Notes under the pieces: model-generated
The model's input: only the letters and a program-made list of their open reading frames with translations
The model's database searches: none
What the model was told of the DNA's origin: nothing
Shown: positions 13,331 through 25,800 of the stretch, in pieces
Position numbering within the stretch: position 1 is the first letter of the stretch
Layout: every line of letters starts with the position of its first letter
Position numbers and translations under genes: made by a program
Assembly: GCA_013399015.1 (NCBI GenBank)
Contig: VWZX01013781.1
Location: 921,926-985,925, forward strand
Source: Galbula dea
Taxonomy: Eukaryota; Chordata; Aves; Piciformes; Galbulidae
Length of the DNA: 64,000 nucleotides
Reading direction: 5' to 3'

Positions 13331-13550
13331 TTCATAGGATCATAGGATTGTCAGAGTTGGAAGGGACGTCAAAGATCATCTAGTTCCAAACCCCCTGCCT
13401 GGCAGGGACACCATCCACTAGATCATGTTACCCAGGGCCCCATCAAGCCTTGTCTTAAAAGCTTCCAGGGATGAGGCTTCCACAACCTCTCTGGGCAACC
13501 TGTTCCACTGCCTAACCACCCTCATAGTGAAGAGCTTCTTCCTAATATCC
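13331..13550 (-). mobile_element. CR1 LINE, 3' end fragment
   Basis: Read on the minus strand, the fragment ends in two ATCCTATG units (13333-13348). These are preceded by the CR1 3'UTR block with AGATGATCTTTGACGTCCC and by the decayed end of the RT frame (counterparts of the FFTMR and WNRLP region, about 13430-13550). Homology stops near 13550, so this is a 5'-truncated copy of about 220 bp with several substitutions. Typical CR1 insertions are short like this because reverse transcription starts at the 3' end and stops early. Confidence 0.9.
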
Positions 13551-14534
13551 CTTGCAACGGCAACAACAGCCCTGGCTTGAGGTGGGACATGGCTGGGAGT
13601 TTGCAGTCATTTCTTCCCTCTTGCTGCTCTGCCTGGAGCTGCAAGAGGAGGCAGCGTTGGCTGCCACAGGGGTGACCAGGTGTCCCAGGGAGCAAGTCCC
13701 TAGGGATGCCTCTAGAAACCAAACCTAAGTAAGGATCATTCTGATTGGGTATTTTCTGCCAGAAAACATTTTGATAAATCTAGAACATCCTGTTAGAATA
13801 TACTGATTTTTTCAATGAGAAAAGGAAAAAAACCCCAACCAACAAACCCACTATTTCAAGCATCTTGAGATGTTGCCTCCGAAAATATTTTAGTATGGGC
13901 ATGTGTAGAGAAACAGACATCTTCTGATATGTATTTTCTAAATAAATGGTCCAAAATCTTTTTCTGATGCAAAAAAATCCCAGCTCTAAATTAGTACTTT
14001 TATTTTTTCTGACCCTGAAGAGAATCTTTTTCCCCTAGGAGTATGGTTTATGGGGAAACTTCAAGCTCTCTTCAGTCTGGAATGAAAACAATGTCAAAAA
14101 TCTTGCAATCTTTCACAAGCTGGAAATTTGGACTACCACCAGAGGAGTTTGAAGACTTCTGTCCCCTGTGAGCAGGCTGGGTAAAGGAGGAGTGCTCTGC
14201 CCCACACTAGATTCCCACACCACACAAGGTGGAAAAAGACAAAAACCAGACCCCAGCACCAGTTCTGGTGGAACTATGCCCATCACAACCTCCTGATAAC
14301 AGGACCTAGGGGCATCATATTTCCTGGGGATAGGTAAGTACTAATGAACCAGAGCTAAGAGCCCTCCCTAGCCTGCCAGATGCTCTTGCTGAGATTTCCA
14401 AATTGATTGAGGTCTCCTATATTGTCTTCCCACCACACCAATGGCAACTACAACCATAGGATTTTCTGGAAAGGACTGTCCCCTTCTCTACTGTCACCTC
14501 TAAGACACTAAGGGAGATGAATGAGCAGAGCTGA
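13551..14534. other. Non-coding, no element recognised
   Basis: Contains an AC-rich tract (A runs followed by CCCCAACC) near 13826-13850 and otherwise ordinary sequence. No coding or RNA gene signal. Confidence 0.55.
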
Positions 14535-14611
14535 GGGAATCCTGCTCTGGCAGTGCAGTTGAACTAGACGATCTTTTGAGGCCCCTTCTGACTCCTAACA
14601 TTCTGTGATTC
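14535..14611 (+). mobile_element. CR1-type 3' tail, short fragment
   Basis: Contains GGAATCCTGCTCTGGCAG, GTTGAACTAGACGATC and CTAACATTCTGTGATTC in the order seen at CR1 3' ends. It closely parallels the tail of the two SINE copies in this window. The tRNA-like head and the GTGACCTAGTCT body segment of the SINE are absent upstream, so it may be a severely 5'-truncated CR1 or a headless SINE copy. The sequence alone does not separate these. Confidence 0.8.
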
Positions 14612-15657
14612 CAGCAGCTCACCAGTCCTTCAGAAAGGACATTTTCTGGTGTAGAAGAGGGAGTGTACCTAAGGCAAGTGTCCTGGGTACCAGGTTTCCT
14701 GTACAAGGTCATTAGAGAATCACCTGTCAGGTATTTTTTACTTATACTTTTATACAGGGAAAGCAAGAGTTCTCTTAATTTGGCAGCTATGTGCACACAC
14801 AAAAGCACCTTCAAAGTACTTACAGTACCAGGAGACAGCAATATGTGCTTTTACAGGTGGATTACAATCCGTCTGTCTGGGGTGCTATGAAACTAACTTC
14901 GTATCTGTTTGGTTTGTTTATTTTTTTAATGTAAATACAGATTTACAGACTTTTTATGTGTGGATATATACATACACATACGAATATGTTTACTTATCTT
15001 TACCTATATGTAGGTACAAGGCATAGTACCTGTATTTTCAAACGTAGTCACACTTTAGCAAGGGCTGTATCATGAATGGTCAGGGTGAATCATAGACATC
15101 TAAGCACATGAATACACTTGTATTTTGCCTAAGTTCATTAGATACCTATTCTGGATATGATTTTACAGAGGATGGTGTTAAGCTAAAGAAAGCATCTCCC
15201 TTAAGAGCACAGAGCAGAAATAAAGGTCTTTGAATGAAACTAGGGGAAAAAACCCCCCACACGCAACCAGATGAAAGTCAGTGAGTATTTCAGGCCACTG
15301 ACAAATAGTCCAAAATTTGGTATTTCACACAGGTATTGTGTCTGCCTGGTAGCCTCTGACTGCCCTGGGGTGATATCCAGCCCCTCCAAGCAGCGTCCTT
15401 TCCTTGGCACCTAACCAGCCCTACAGTAACCAAGGGGGCAACACTGACCTGCAAACATGCAGCCCTGATGGAAAATACCTATGGAAAACCCTTCCGCTCC
15501 CCCAGCTGCCATACATACCTCAGACAGCAGTTTGGCAACAGTGCCATGTGGTGAACCAATTCACAAGCATGGTTAGGTGATTCCTGCAGCCAGACTACAA
15601 AGGGCACAACTGTTCAACGTGCCCAGGAGGGAGCTGGAATCTTAGCCTTAATAGTGG
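14612..15657. other. Non-coding, flank of LTR; nature unknown
   Basis: No coding signal. The part closest to 15658 could be residual ERV sequence downstream of the minus-strand LTR, since the LTR's 3' boundary is uncertain, but no gag/pol/env similarity was recognised. An AT-rich stretch with TATATACATACACATAC lies at about 14965-14985. Confidence 0.4.
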
Positions 15658-16387
15658 TGTTAAAACACCTGCCACTTATCAAGGGTTAGGGCTGGGCCAC
15701 AAAACAAATGACAGGTGCTCTCTATTAACCCATCTCCCTTTCCGAAGAGAAAGGGAATAAGGGATGGAGAGGAAAACTAAAACTGCTTAAATGAAACAAA
15801 AAGAAAACAATAAAATGAAATATATACAAATATGCACAGAATATTGAACCCAACCCCCCTGAAGGCAATTACATCACCATAACCACTGATACTGTGGGCA
15901 GACACTGGAGATGTCCCAGGCTGGACTCAGCAGCAGATGGGAACTGAATTCAGGAGCTGCATTCAGAAGTAGATTCAGGAACACATGGATCGGGATTGAA
16001 GGCAGAGTGGACAGAGTCCTCCTCAGATGCCATCCATTAAAGAAGAGAGCTTGACCCTTGTGATTCCTCAGCTTTATGCTGAATATGACATATATAGAAT
16101 GGAATACCTCACTGGTGAGTTTAGAGTTACCTGTCCTGCCTGCTCCTCCCTGTAGATGTGATCTCTTGCTTACTGCACCCCCAACATAGTACACAAGACA
16201 CAGCAGTGACCTTGGTCTGCATACTAGACCTTTGTACTAACTAGAAACATTGAGCCTTGGCACTACTAGAAACAAAGTCTGTCTTTGGAAATACAATGTT
16301 ATTTTCAGAAAATGCAGTTAGAAGAGACTTAGCTAAAAGGTAAAATCACTGAACAGAATTAGTTCTGTTCTAACCCAAACCAGGACA
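15658..16387 (-). mobile_element. ERVL-like LTR (class III endogenous retrovirus), minus orientation
   Basis: On the minus strand the element begins TGTCCTGGTTTGGGTTAGAA at 16387, resembling the conserved start of avian ERVL-type LTRs as I remember them. It keeps their order: a segment with GGTATTCCATTCTATATATG about 280 nt in, a TATA-like CATAAAG (16073-16079), a T-rich block with TTTCATTTTATTG, and a pyrimidine-rich U5 near 15730-15770. The 3' boundary is provisional. TGTTAAAAC at 15658 gives a TG...CA element of 730 bp, but I found no matching target duplication at the two ends. It may be a solo LTR or one end of a decayed provirus. No retroviral reading frame is recognisable on either side. 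Confidence 0.6.
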
Positions 16388-19300
16388 CCTGTCCTAAGAA
16401 GTGCTTCTTCCCTAGTGAAGGGGACATCTGCACACACTGCCCATTCAAACAAGGACCACCCCACAGTCTTTGGACATTTCTTTCCACTCCTGGATGATGT
16501 CCAAGGAGCAGGAAAGAAATTTCTGACTAAGCAGCTCATGGTAAAAGGACATCACTAAAATCCTGTGATTTTTAAGCTCTTGTGAGATTAAGTCAAGTCT
16601 CTCATACAGGTTTATTCTCTCTTTGCCCTTAAAGTAATATGTTTGTAATGTGCTTATCACTGGGAGCACTGGGTGTGCACCAGCATATGACTGTTTTTCA
16701 CACACTGCCACGTTTCCTGAAGAAGCAACCAGGATGGGATTTTTAGATAAACTCAAACAAAAATATTTCTTGTGCTTTAACCCCTTATTCTCTTTGCATT
16801 TGCTAAACAGCTCATAGGGCAGTTTTGGCTACAAACATTCTGTAATTTGAGGTACCCTTGCCATTTTAGGTCCACTGGGCTGATGACAAAAAAAAAAAAA
16901 AATGCTAAGCAGTATGGAGTGAGGCAGCATGAGGCTATTTTAGATCACATGATCCCATTTCAGAACAATTGCAATTTGCTTTTCTCTTTGCAGGGGTTAT
17001 ATTCGTGGGGTGTTAAGTCTGTATCCATAAATTACCAAAAGTTTTCAGATACTGTAATTTTTTTTTTTTTCTGTTCTCAAGCCTGAAAACACACATACTC
17101 ACATTTAGCTGAAAGCAGAGAAATCCCTCTGGCTTTAGTGAAACTAATGATGGTGTCAGATAGTTGACAGTGGCAGGCAGTGCATCAGAGACGGTTTAAC
17201 CTCTCTTTGTGGGGAAAGGCAGAAAGAACAACATAAATAAAGCCTGAACTATGACAATGCAGATAATCAACAGAGGGATTTTTGTTCTCAGAAACTCTGG
17301 TTTGGGGTTCTGCAAAGAGAAGCTTTGCTATTCTCACCTTTTGAAAGTAGATCTGGAAAAAAGTTTGTTTCAAGATGATGAACTAAGAATAAATAATTTT
17401 AGAGGGAGAAAGGGTTTCTGCAATGAGTAGGAGACAGATACTTCAGAAGAAAATATGCATATGACGAGCAAAGGAAGAAGCAGAATAAAGGCAGGGAAGG
17501 TGCTCTGGGAAAACCATTAAATACCACAACTGGGATTTTAAAGCTTTTGTTAAACTGCAGGCTGACCTCATGAACCAAAAGAGAAAAAAATGTGAGCTCT
17601 GAAGGAAAACAGAGACTCAAGTGGAGCAGCAGAGGAATGTTTCCATAAGCCCAGCACAGACAGCTTTGCTGAGTATGGGTAGAAAATGGCTCTGCATTTT
17701 TTCGTTGTCTTTCCAAAACACAATTTCAATACCAATAAGCCCTGCCAGAAACTTCCCTGCAGTTGGGCTGGTGCCTGCACAGGAGCTAGGCCCACGGGGA
17801 GGAGACAACTGCAGACCCTCAGCCCCTCTGCTGCCTCCTGGGACCTGCAGACAGACCCACCATCTTCTAACTTTTCTTGCACCCCAGAGGAGAAAAAGGA
17901 TGTATGGAAAGGCTTGTCCTACCAAGGAGTGGTAGCATTGGCACAAGAAATGTGTTAAAGGCTCCCTAGGTGCCTGCACTCCATCTTCTCTCTCATCCTT
18001 GCTCAACTCATGGGTTCCTCCACCGTGAGGCCAGCAGTACAACTCAAGTGGAAAGCATCCACTGTGCTCTTCTGGTCCACTTGTGATGTTAAGAAATGAG
18101 AAGGAGGAGGCTGGACAGAGTAATTATCAAAAAGCAATGTTCAAAAAGCCCATCAGTAGCACTAATGAGGTTGGTTTCTTTGTGGTAGTTTCTGTCAGTA
18201 GTGAGGACAGTAGTGAGTAGAGATGGTATGAACCTTGTCTGTTCATCAAAGCCCAAGGATCAGGGGAGGAAGAAACAGCAAATATGTCTCTGGAGAGCAT
18301 TTCCAGACCTGCAGGTTCCCAGGTAACTGATAATGTTGGTCCAGCCATGGAGTCATGAGTGACAGTACCTAAGACCCATCCATCTATCTACAAAGGGTAG
18401 CTTTGTTCTTTCAAGTGAAAGCTAGATGGGAGTGACAACAACAGATGCACAAAGGCTGTAGAAATGAGGTGGCTGCCTAAGTGCCTTAGTTCTTACCTGA
18501 ATACAAGCTCCAATCCTGAAGGTCATGTTTTGGGATGGAGAGTAAGTGCCTGGCTTGTGCTGACACAAGGTACAAATCTGGAAGGAGATCTCAGATAAGG
18601 TCTATTCTAGCAATGCTTGACTCTTCTTACAGGTAGAGGTGATTTTTTATTAAAATGCTGGCATTAGCTACAGGTAAAACAGGGACTTCAGCTGGTGAGC
18701 CTGCCAGGTCAATTAGCCACTGCACCAATATCTTACACCTGTGGTGAGCCACAGGGTGGCTTTCAGATTAAAAGAGCTGCCAATCACAGAAAACACCCCT
18801 GCTCCACCTGTTTTTGCCTGAGAGGGACTGGACACCCATTGTAAGGATGTTGAAAACATCTATCTCTGCTGTGGGCTGGCAAACACCCACTGAGCTTCCC
18901 ACTGAACGTCAACAGCCATGCCTCAAGGGACAGAGCTTTCTTTGCCCTGAACCTGCCAGGCTTTAAGCAAGGGACTATCAGAACTAATCTGCTGCCTGTC
19001 ACCATGGGTTGTGAGGAAGCAGGTTCATAAGCAAGCATTCACAAAGCCACTAACTTTTCTGCTATTAGGGCAGCTACCAAAAAGGACAGCAACATTATAG
19101 GTATATATTCTATTTATATATATATATAGTTAAAAGCAGGCTGCTGATGACAGCAGTCTAGCAGAAGAACAAGGCCTGAGTGCTTTGCTGTGTGGACAGA
19201 AGCCAGACAGTTCCATTCTCCTTTGGGTTCAGGAGTCCCTCCTCTCTTTCCTTTATTTAGCGATTGTGTTTACAAAACCAGGGAAGTATCCCTGCAAGGA

Positions 19301-19465
19301 TTAGCCTCACAGGCTGTCTGGAATAGGAACATGAGGGTGAGCAATTGTGGAGACTTGGCAAACATGGACAGTTTGGGAAAGTGCCCAGTCATCTTTCACA
19401 AACTCATGGAGACAAGTTTTTTTCTTTGCTTCAATCTCGTTTCTCTAATAGAACTTCAGAAATTT
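16388..19465. other. Non-coding, no element recognised
   Basis: A 15-nt A run lies at about 16888-16902 and a 13-nt T run at about 17058-17070. A short TATATA tract occurs near 19112-19129. The overlapping open frames on both strands at about 17570-18040 are short and mutually incompatible, and no family is recognised. Confidence 0.55.
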
Positions 19466-19593
19466 TAGAATCATAGAATGGTTTGGGCCATAAGCAATCT
19501 TGAAGATCATCTGGTTCCAACCCCCTTGCCACGGGCAGGGACACCTTCCACCAGGCCAAGTTGATCATAGCCCCATCCACCCTGGCCTTGAAG
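19466..19593 (-). mobile_element. CR1 LINE, 3' end fragment
   Basis: Minus-strand 3' end with ATTCTATGATTCTA at 19466-19479. Upstream in the element lie GGTTGGAACCAGATGATC and the CR1 3'UTR segment with TGGAAGGTGTCCCTGCC. About 128 bp remain and homology stops near CTTGAA at 19593. The ATTCTATG octamer differs from the ATTCTGTG of the copy at 61.5 kb, which suggests a different CR1 subfamily. Confidence 0.88.
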
Positions 19594-22372
19594 GTGAAAA
19601 ATGTCCATGTCACTCTTTTGCCTTGTGTTTTCTGGGGATGGCTGACAGCTGTTTTACTAGAAAGGAGCAGAGCAACCTGCATGCTGTCCTCTGCAACCTT
19701 GTGCAGGCATGCTAGGATTTGTGTGGCTGAAGCATTTCTTTCCAGGGCTCTGTAGGGAGGTTACCAATTCATCTGGGATGAGAAACAACAGGGCAGGGCA
19801 GGACAAACTTGGCCAGACTTGTCCTCCTCCTGTTGCAGAATGCCCACATTACAAGACTGTAAAAAGAGTTTTTCATAATTAGAAGTGAAAGAACACACCT
19901 GAGCCTACCAACATTATCTTTTATGAGCTGAGCATTGCTGTAACCTGCTACACCTCTAAATTAACACAAATCATCTGAAGATGCTTGTAGGTGATTTGTT
20001 CTTCTTTAGTTTTACATTTATTTAGTTTTATTATTAAATACATGGCATACCACTTCATTTTTGAGTATAACATGTAGCTGTGAAGGAGGGAATTTTTCCC
20101 CAGGAGGGGTGAAGTGCCTTTTACCAGGCTGCCATGGGACTTCTCCCGTCTGCTGCTGCCCCACCGAAGTAGTTCATCTCTGGGCAGATGTGGGGCTGGC
20201 CTCCACATGGGGGAAGGAGTACCCTGTGCCCTGGCTTTCTTCACCGTCACCAAGGACAATCTCCTTCTTGGAGATTTTTCTCCCATGCTTGCATTCATAT
20301 CAAAAAAAGAAAAGATTTCTCCCAACAGAGCCCACGACATAGAGAGGCTTTAGGACAAACAGTTCTGCCTGACTGAAGACAAGAAGTCTGCGTTATGGCA
20401 CTTGATTTTAATGTCATTTAAAAAATATTTGCAATGTTTCAGGCATTAGCTAACTTTCACTAGCCAGGATCTAAAAGTCTGTATATAGGAATGGGGAGGT
20501 GGGAAGTGTCTATCCAGAGCATCATACAACTAATGCCCAAACAGCAGCAGTGTGAGGTGATGTGAATTGGTGCATAGGGAGGTGCTTTGTTTTCATGGTG
20601 GTTTGGGGTTTTTGGTTTGTTTGTTTGGGGTTTGTTTGGTTTGGTTTTGGTTTTGTTTGTGACTAATACATTTCTTGCTGAAGGTTTACTTTTAGCTAAA
20701 AGCGAAGTCTTGTTACGCCGTGGCAACCAGAGTTGGGAGGTAAGTTAGAGCAAGCCAGTCTTTCTAAAATATATCTGACAGCATCCAAATTGATTAAATA
20801 TTCTAAAAATAAAGATGATAGCAGTTAAGATAACACAGTGCTGATGTTTGTGATTTAGCAACATAAACCGTTTCTGTGATGGCGTATTTTCTTTGTCCTA
20901 GTTACTGGCTGTGAAGGGAGGACTGAAAAAGTGTAGCTGGTAGTCAGAAATGACTAATACCACTGAAGGATTTACAAAACAGGTGGGATGTTCTGATGGA
21001 GCTGTTAGGAAATCAGGCTTTCTCTTTTGAGCCTCAATAAAACCCTCCCCACAACTCACACTTGAGTAACCAGCTGCAGCACTGAGGTGAGCAACTGGTG
21101 GGCAACAGGGGAGGTGATGGGTTTGATTTTCGCCTTCCTCACAGGACCTTATTTAATGTGTGCAGAGCCAAGTCCTGGCTACAGCGACGCTGGTGTCCAT
21201 TGGGATGTTGATGGTCATCCTTCTCATGGACTGGACAGCGTGATGCCTCTGGGTAGTGGTGCTTGGCATGCCTAGTGGTTTTTCACTGGTGTTGAAGAGC
21301 AGAAGGACTGCAGAGGGTCTGACCAGAGCTCCATCCACCCTATCCCTGGCAGCCACCTTTGGATGCTGAGAAGACAGCAGTGGGTGGTGGACCCAAATAA
21401 CCTTCTGATGACTGGTGATTTCAGACACCTCTGGACCATGGATGTGCTGTTGTGTTCACAAACTGGCGTGTGAAGACACTGTACCTTTGGGATGAGGAAG
21501 ATAGATGACCTTGAGGACCCAGTCATTAAGGGTGACCCCCATCTGGCATCTGCTGTTTGGGATTCTCTGGGTCCCTAACTTTTAGGGGGGACCACAGCAA
21601 TGCATGCACCGGACCATGAAAACAAACCAAGACAAAAGGGGCAGAGCTGGAGCCAGGATGAAACATCTCAAGCCCAGAAGTGGGTCCTCCACCCAAGGGA
21701 GGTGGTTCCCAGAGAGGCACAGTGAGAAGCACAGCTCTATCTGTCCTCTTCTCTGCTTCTGTACTTCTCCTGGAGGCTCTTCCTCAACACTGGATGGAAA
21801 TGATCTCCATGAACAATTTCTTTGGTTATGGAGTCACCTCTAGGATCTAGCTCACTTTTGGTAAGGAGACAGGAACAATGGAGCTTATAGGCACAGCAGA
21901 TAGGCAGCTTGTGTGCTTTTTGCCATGCACAGATTCTACCTTGGTGATGGATGAAGCTTCTCAGCCCTGGTCAATTGTCCTTGCAGTATATACTTTTTCC
22001 ATATGCCCAGACATCCCCAGCTTTCACTCAAAACACTCTCTAATGTCAAATACACTTAAACTCTTCCTCTTTACAACATCTTTCAGTTCATTAATTGAGC
22101 TCTGAAAGTCCTCCTACCTCACTGGCCCCAATCCTAGAAAAATCATTCAGCCAGAATTACAGTAAAGGCTCTAGAACTAAACCTTCTTTCCCAGCAATTC
22201 ATAATTTGATACTGCATAATTTTTACCACTCTGCTGTCACTTGTTGAAAGCAAAAGTACTTAAAGAATATTGCCAGAGTCTGGAAAACAATTTGGACCAT
22301 AATTTTTTGTTCTACTTGTGGTGGACTGTCAAGTACAAAATTTTGACAAACAATGTCAATATCTGTGAATAA
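19594..22372. other. Non-coding, with a G/T-only strand-biased tract
   Basis: No gene or transposon recognised. Holds the 65-nt G/T-only tract at 20597-20661. The segment 21080-21850 is relatively GC-rich with several short frames, but none has a recognisable motif. Confidence 0.5.
20597..20661 (+). repeat. G/T-only low-complexity tract, 65 nt
   Basis: Every base from 20597 to 20661 is G or T, built from TTTGG, TTTG and TTTGGGG units. Two GGGG runs and many GG pairs are present. It behaves like an impure (TTTGG)n repeat. On the opposite strand it matches the A/C-rich CCCCAAAA-type tracts seen elsewhere in the window. Confidence 0.9.
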
Positions 22373-22457
22373 TGCAGGGAACCATTGTAAAGATAGAGAT
22401 ATTGAGCTATTTGAATGTTTTAAGAACAATCTGGAAAGTTCTGTTTAACTCTTCTCC

Positions 22458-22661
22458 TTTACCCTTTGTTACTTGTCTCCTCCCTTTATTCCTCCCCTGT
22501 TGTCCAGAGTTGGAATGTATCCCTCCTTCCCTTCCCTTGTTTGGTATAACTCCTCCCTTTTTACCCTGGTTACTAGTTCCTCCCCTAGTTCCTCCCTTGT
22601 TCTCCAGGAATGGAGCTGTCCCCTCCTTCTCCTACCTTATTTGTTGTGACTCCTCCCCAGT
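22458..22661 (+). repeat. Imperfect 102-bp tandem duplication in LTR U3
   Basis: Unit 1 is 22458-22559 and unit 2 is 22560-22661. Both contain TTTACCCT, GTTAC, CCTCCC, a TTGT(T/C)(G)TCCAG-like core, then CCTCCTTC and an ACTCCTCCC end. Duplicated U3 segments of this kind often carry enhancer sites in retroviruses. No specific factor site is claimed. Confidence 0.65.
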
Positions 22662-22685
22662 TCTGGTACCTTCTGTTGGACAGCC

Positions 22686-22694
22686 TATATAAAG
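22686..22694 (+). promoter_or_regulatory. TATA box of the solo LTR
   Basis: TATATAAAG, a strong TATA match, lies about 190 bp before the LTR's 3' end and follows the duplicated pyrimidine-rich segment. Transcription would start roughly 30 bp downstream, before or around the AATAGA at 22710. Confidence 0.55.
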
Positions 22695-22887
22695 AACTCT
22701 CCCCCAGTTAATAGAGTTCACTCTCCCCCGGTCCTGGAGGCTGTGTGTTTCTGTGTTCTCCACCCCACTACGCCGCAGCTCCTGGGATTGGACGTGCATG
22801 CCACAGCCCTCCAGCTAGCTGGGGCACAGCACTGGCTCTACCCCGGAGTGGACCTGCCTTCCTCTCCCACGGGCTGTGACAGAATAA

Positions 22888-25800
22888 CTTACCATTTTCA
22901 GAGAGCTTCTGATGTGTTCTAGTGTATTTTACATTATATGCACAACAGAATCCTTATATTTGAAACTATGAAAACTTATCCTCAGTTCTAGTTAATACAG
23001 AATCAATAAGGATTGTGGGGTTTTAAAATTTAAATATATATCCCCAAAAGATAAATTAATCTCTCAAAGTATGCCCCATAATTAGACTCCTCTTGACCTG
23101 TTGTTGATGGATGTTTTTGCACCTTTTATACATATAGGTTTGATTGACCCTCTATTCTGATATCTATTTAGAGTTGTTTAACACTGTGGGAAATACTCTT
23201 AATGAGTACATTAATAATTATGCATGCACTTAGAAAATCAAGCCTGAGCACAAAGGTTAACACCAAGACTGAGCCAACAAAGTTTTCACACAAACATTTC
23301 AGTGGGCTGGAATCATTTTCTCTGTTTGCAACAGCTACAGGGATGTGAACCATTTTATAACAAGAGACCAACTTTGGTCCAAACAGGCTACAAAGAAAGG
23401 CCTTGATCTCGTGAGTGGCTTTGAGCAGATTCCTGAACCAGTGTGCAGCCAGTCGTGGCAGCATGCTCAAAGGACCCAGCCATAGCTTTGTTTTCATGAT
23501 CTGAGGACTGCAAATCTCGACTTGAATCTCCACATATGTGGTAGGGAAGCCAACCTCTTCATTGTTCCAGATGGCTGTCCTTCCCTCTCCAGCCCCTCTG
23601 GACACTCTGGTGTCCACACATTGCTCAACTTTCCAGTCAATGAAACACTAACAGCCACTACAAGGGACAATGGTGATCCTCCCTGGCTCCAGCTTTCTCT
23701 TCTTGCCCTGGCCAAACATCAGCCTTGTCCCTGCCCCAGTTCCCAGGCAGAATAAGGTGACATTTCCACCTATTTAGCTCTCTAAAAGGGTGCAAGGACA
23801 TTAGCAGGAGATAGAAGGAAGAGCAGGAATGGCTTTTGATGGCTGGTGTTCATTAGCTGGGATTTGATCTAGTCCGACCCCACACTCCTGTCACACCCAG
23901 GATAGGAACCATAGCATGCACTGGACCCAGGCTGGATGTCCAGGAGCTAAGGACATGGATCTGGTCTCAAAAGGTAAATATGGATCCAGCTAAACATGGC
24001 CTGAGTTTAGGGTGAGCCATTATCTTGAGGATTTTGCTGCCTAAAGTCTCAAAGACTTGTTTTTCCCAGGGCTGTGAACAAACAGGTTGCTTTTGCAGCA
24101 TAATTGGGAGAGGGAACCACCTCTGGGGTCTCCTTCCCTCAGAGCTGCCAGCAGCTGGGCCTAGGTCAACACCCACATCAGGGCAGACATCAAAACCCAG
24201 GGCCTTCAGCCTCCACACCTACCAAGTGTGTGATGCCCATCTTGCATCTCCTCCCACAGCGCATCCCCTCCTTGGCTTCAGATGAGGCTCTGGCAAAGCC
24301 ACAGAAGCACAACCCCTCCCTTGCCCAGGGCTCAGCGAGGTGGCTGTCTTTGCTCTCTGCTTCTAAAGCTCTCCTCACCACCCGGACTCTCAGGCACTGT
24401 GATAATGAAAATAAGATGAAATAGTACTTGGTTCATTTGGTGAAACTAAAATTGATTTTTAATTTTTAATAGGTTGACTCACCACTCGTGGGCATTGCAG
24501 ACAGTAGTTAAAAACTGCTTTGCAGTGGAGTCAGAAAGTCAGAACTAATTAAAGAATATGTCCACAAAAGGACTGCTAATAGACTGAAGGGAAGACCTTA
24601 ATTAGAAATTTGGGAGGTAGTAACCCTCCTGTTAATAATGCTTAAATGACATTTGGGAGCCATGCAAAATAAGTAAACATCTCATCTCTGCATAACTACA
24701 GTCAAAGATGAGACCAGAAGAAAAATATAAATAGGGTCTGGATGCTGCCAATCCAGAGCTGAAACAACCTTCTCCTTAAAGCAGTCTTCAGTCTTGCTCT
24801 CCACTTAGTAACAAACAGCACTGCAGCACTTAAAAAAATCTGTAGAGTAAGGCAGCAAGGTGACTCCAAGGACTGTAAGGCATGAGCAATAGTATGCAGG
24901 AGCAAGAACACCTCAGCCTACACAATATGACTTAACTCTGATCTTAAAGCAAAGCTCCAGGCACATCTTCGATTATGTGGCATACACAGGCAGGCAGGGC
25001 TCGAGAGAAATCTAACTGAAGCAAGCAAAATATTTCAGGCATGTTGACGGCGATGCAGTGATTTGGTAATGACCCATACTGGAAGAATAACCAGGCTAGC
25101 AAAACAAAATGCTTTATGAGATTTCATTTCCATTTGGAAGAAAAGAAAATAAAAGTCTGACTATAATGTACCCCTTAACACTAGCCTGAAACTCTTGTAG
25201 TATTAGCAAACTTAGACAATGTTGTAAGTCCAAAGGCACACTCTTGTAACCTGCTGTGACTGACCCCAGTGTAACCTGCTCTTACAGACTCCCCCAAACT
25301 CTGTCTCTCTCCCCCCTCTAGCTAGTTTCTAGGGCCACAGTTTGGGGACTGGTGCAGCAGGAGAGCCACAAGGATCCACGGATGACCTGACACTGTCTGT
25401 CACAGCACCCATACTTCCATTGGCACCCACACCACCTCCATCAGCACCTCTATCTGAGGTAGCGAGCATGAGTGCTGAGCATGCTGCAGGAGTTGTCTTT
25501 CGACGAATGCTGTGTCAGAGCTGAGATATTAAAAATAAACATTGACATGTTCAGGCATGATAACTTTTACACAAAAGAAGTACCATGAATTCCTCCATAC
25601 CTTTTGTGTTGTGGCTGCCAGTACTGAAATCTGCCTAAATTATCGTATTTTTGGAAGAAAAAAACCCCATGAAGATTTGAAGCATGATAAACTAATGCAA
25701 AGGAAATGCTTACACTAATTTTTAGCACATTAGGAGAGGACCTAGAACTGTCCCTTTTCTCTTCTAATGCACAGAACAAGAGCAGTTTGAAATTTGAGGT

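Larger units (their letters stand above)
22373..22881 (+). mobile_element. Solo LTR, probable ERVK-type endogenous retrovirus
   Basis: The 509-bp block starts TGCAGGGAACC and ends GGGCTGTGACA. It is flanked on both sides by GAATAA (22367-22372 and 22882-22887), a perfect 6-bp direct duplication. TG...CA ends with 6-bp duplications are the usual signature of class II (alpha/beta-like) retroviral integration. Inside are a pyrimidine-rich U3 with an imperfect 102-bp tandem duplication, a TATA box TATATAAAG at 22686-22694, a possible variant polyadenylation signal AATAGA at 22710-22715 and a GT-rich segment (TGTGTGTTTCTGTG) just after it. There is no internal sequence on either side, so it is a solo LTR left by recombination. 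The class assignment rests on duplication length only. Confidence 0.65.

Noticed and set aside
15874..16194. 106-codon minus-strand frame
   Set aside because: Lies wholly inside the ERVL-like LTR and is a by-product of that non-coding sequence.
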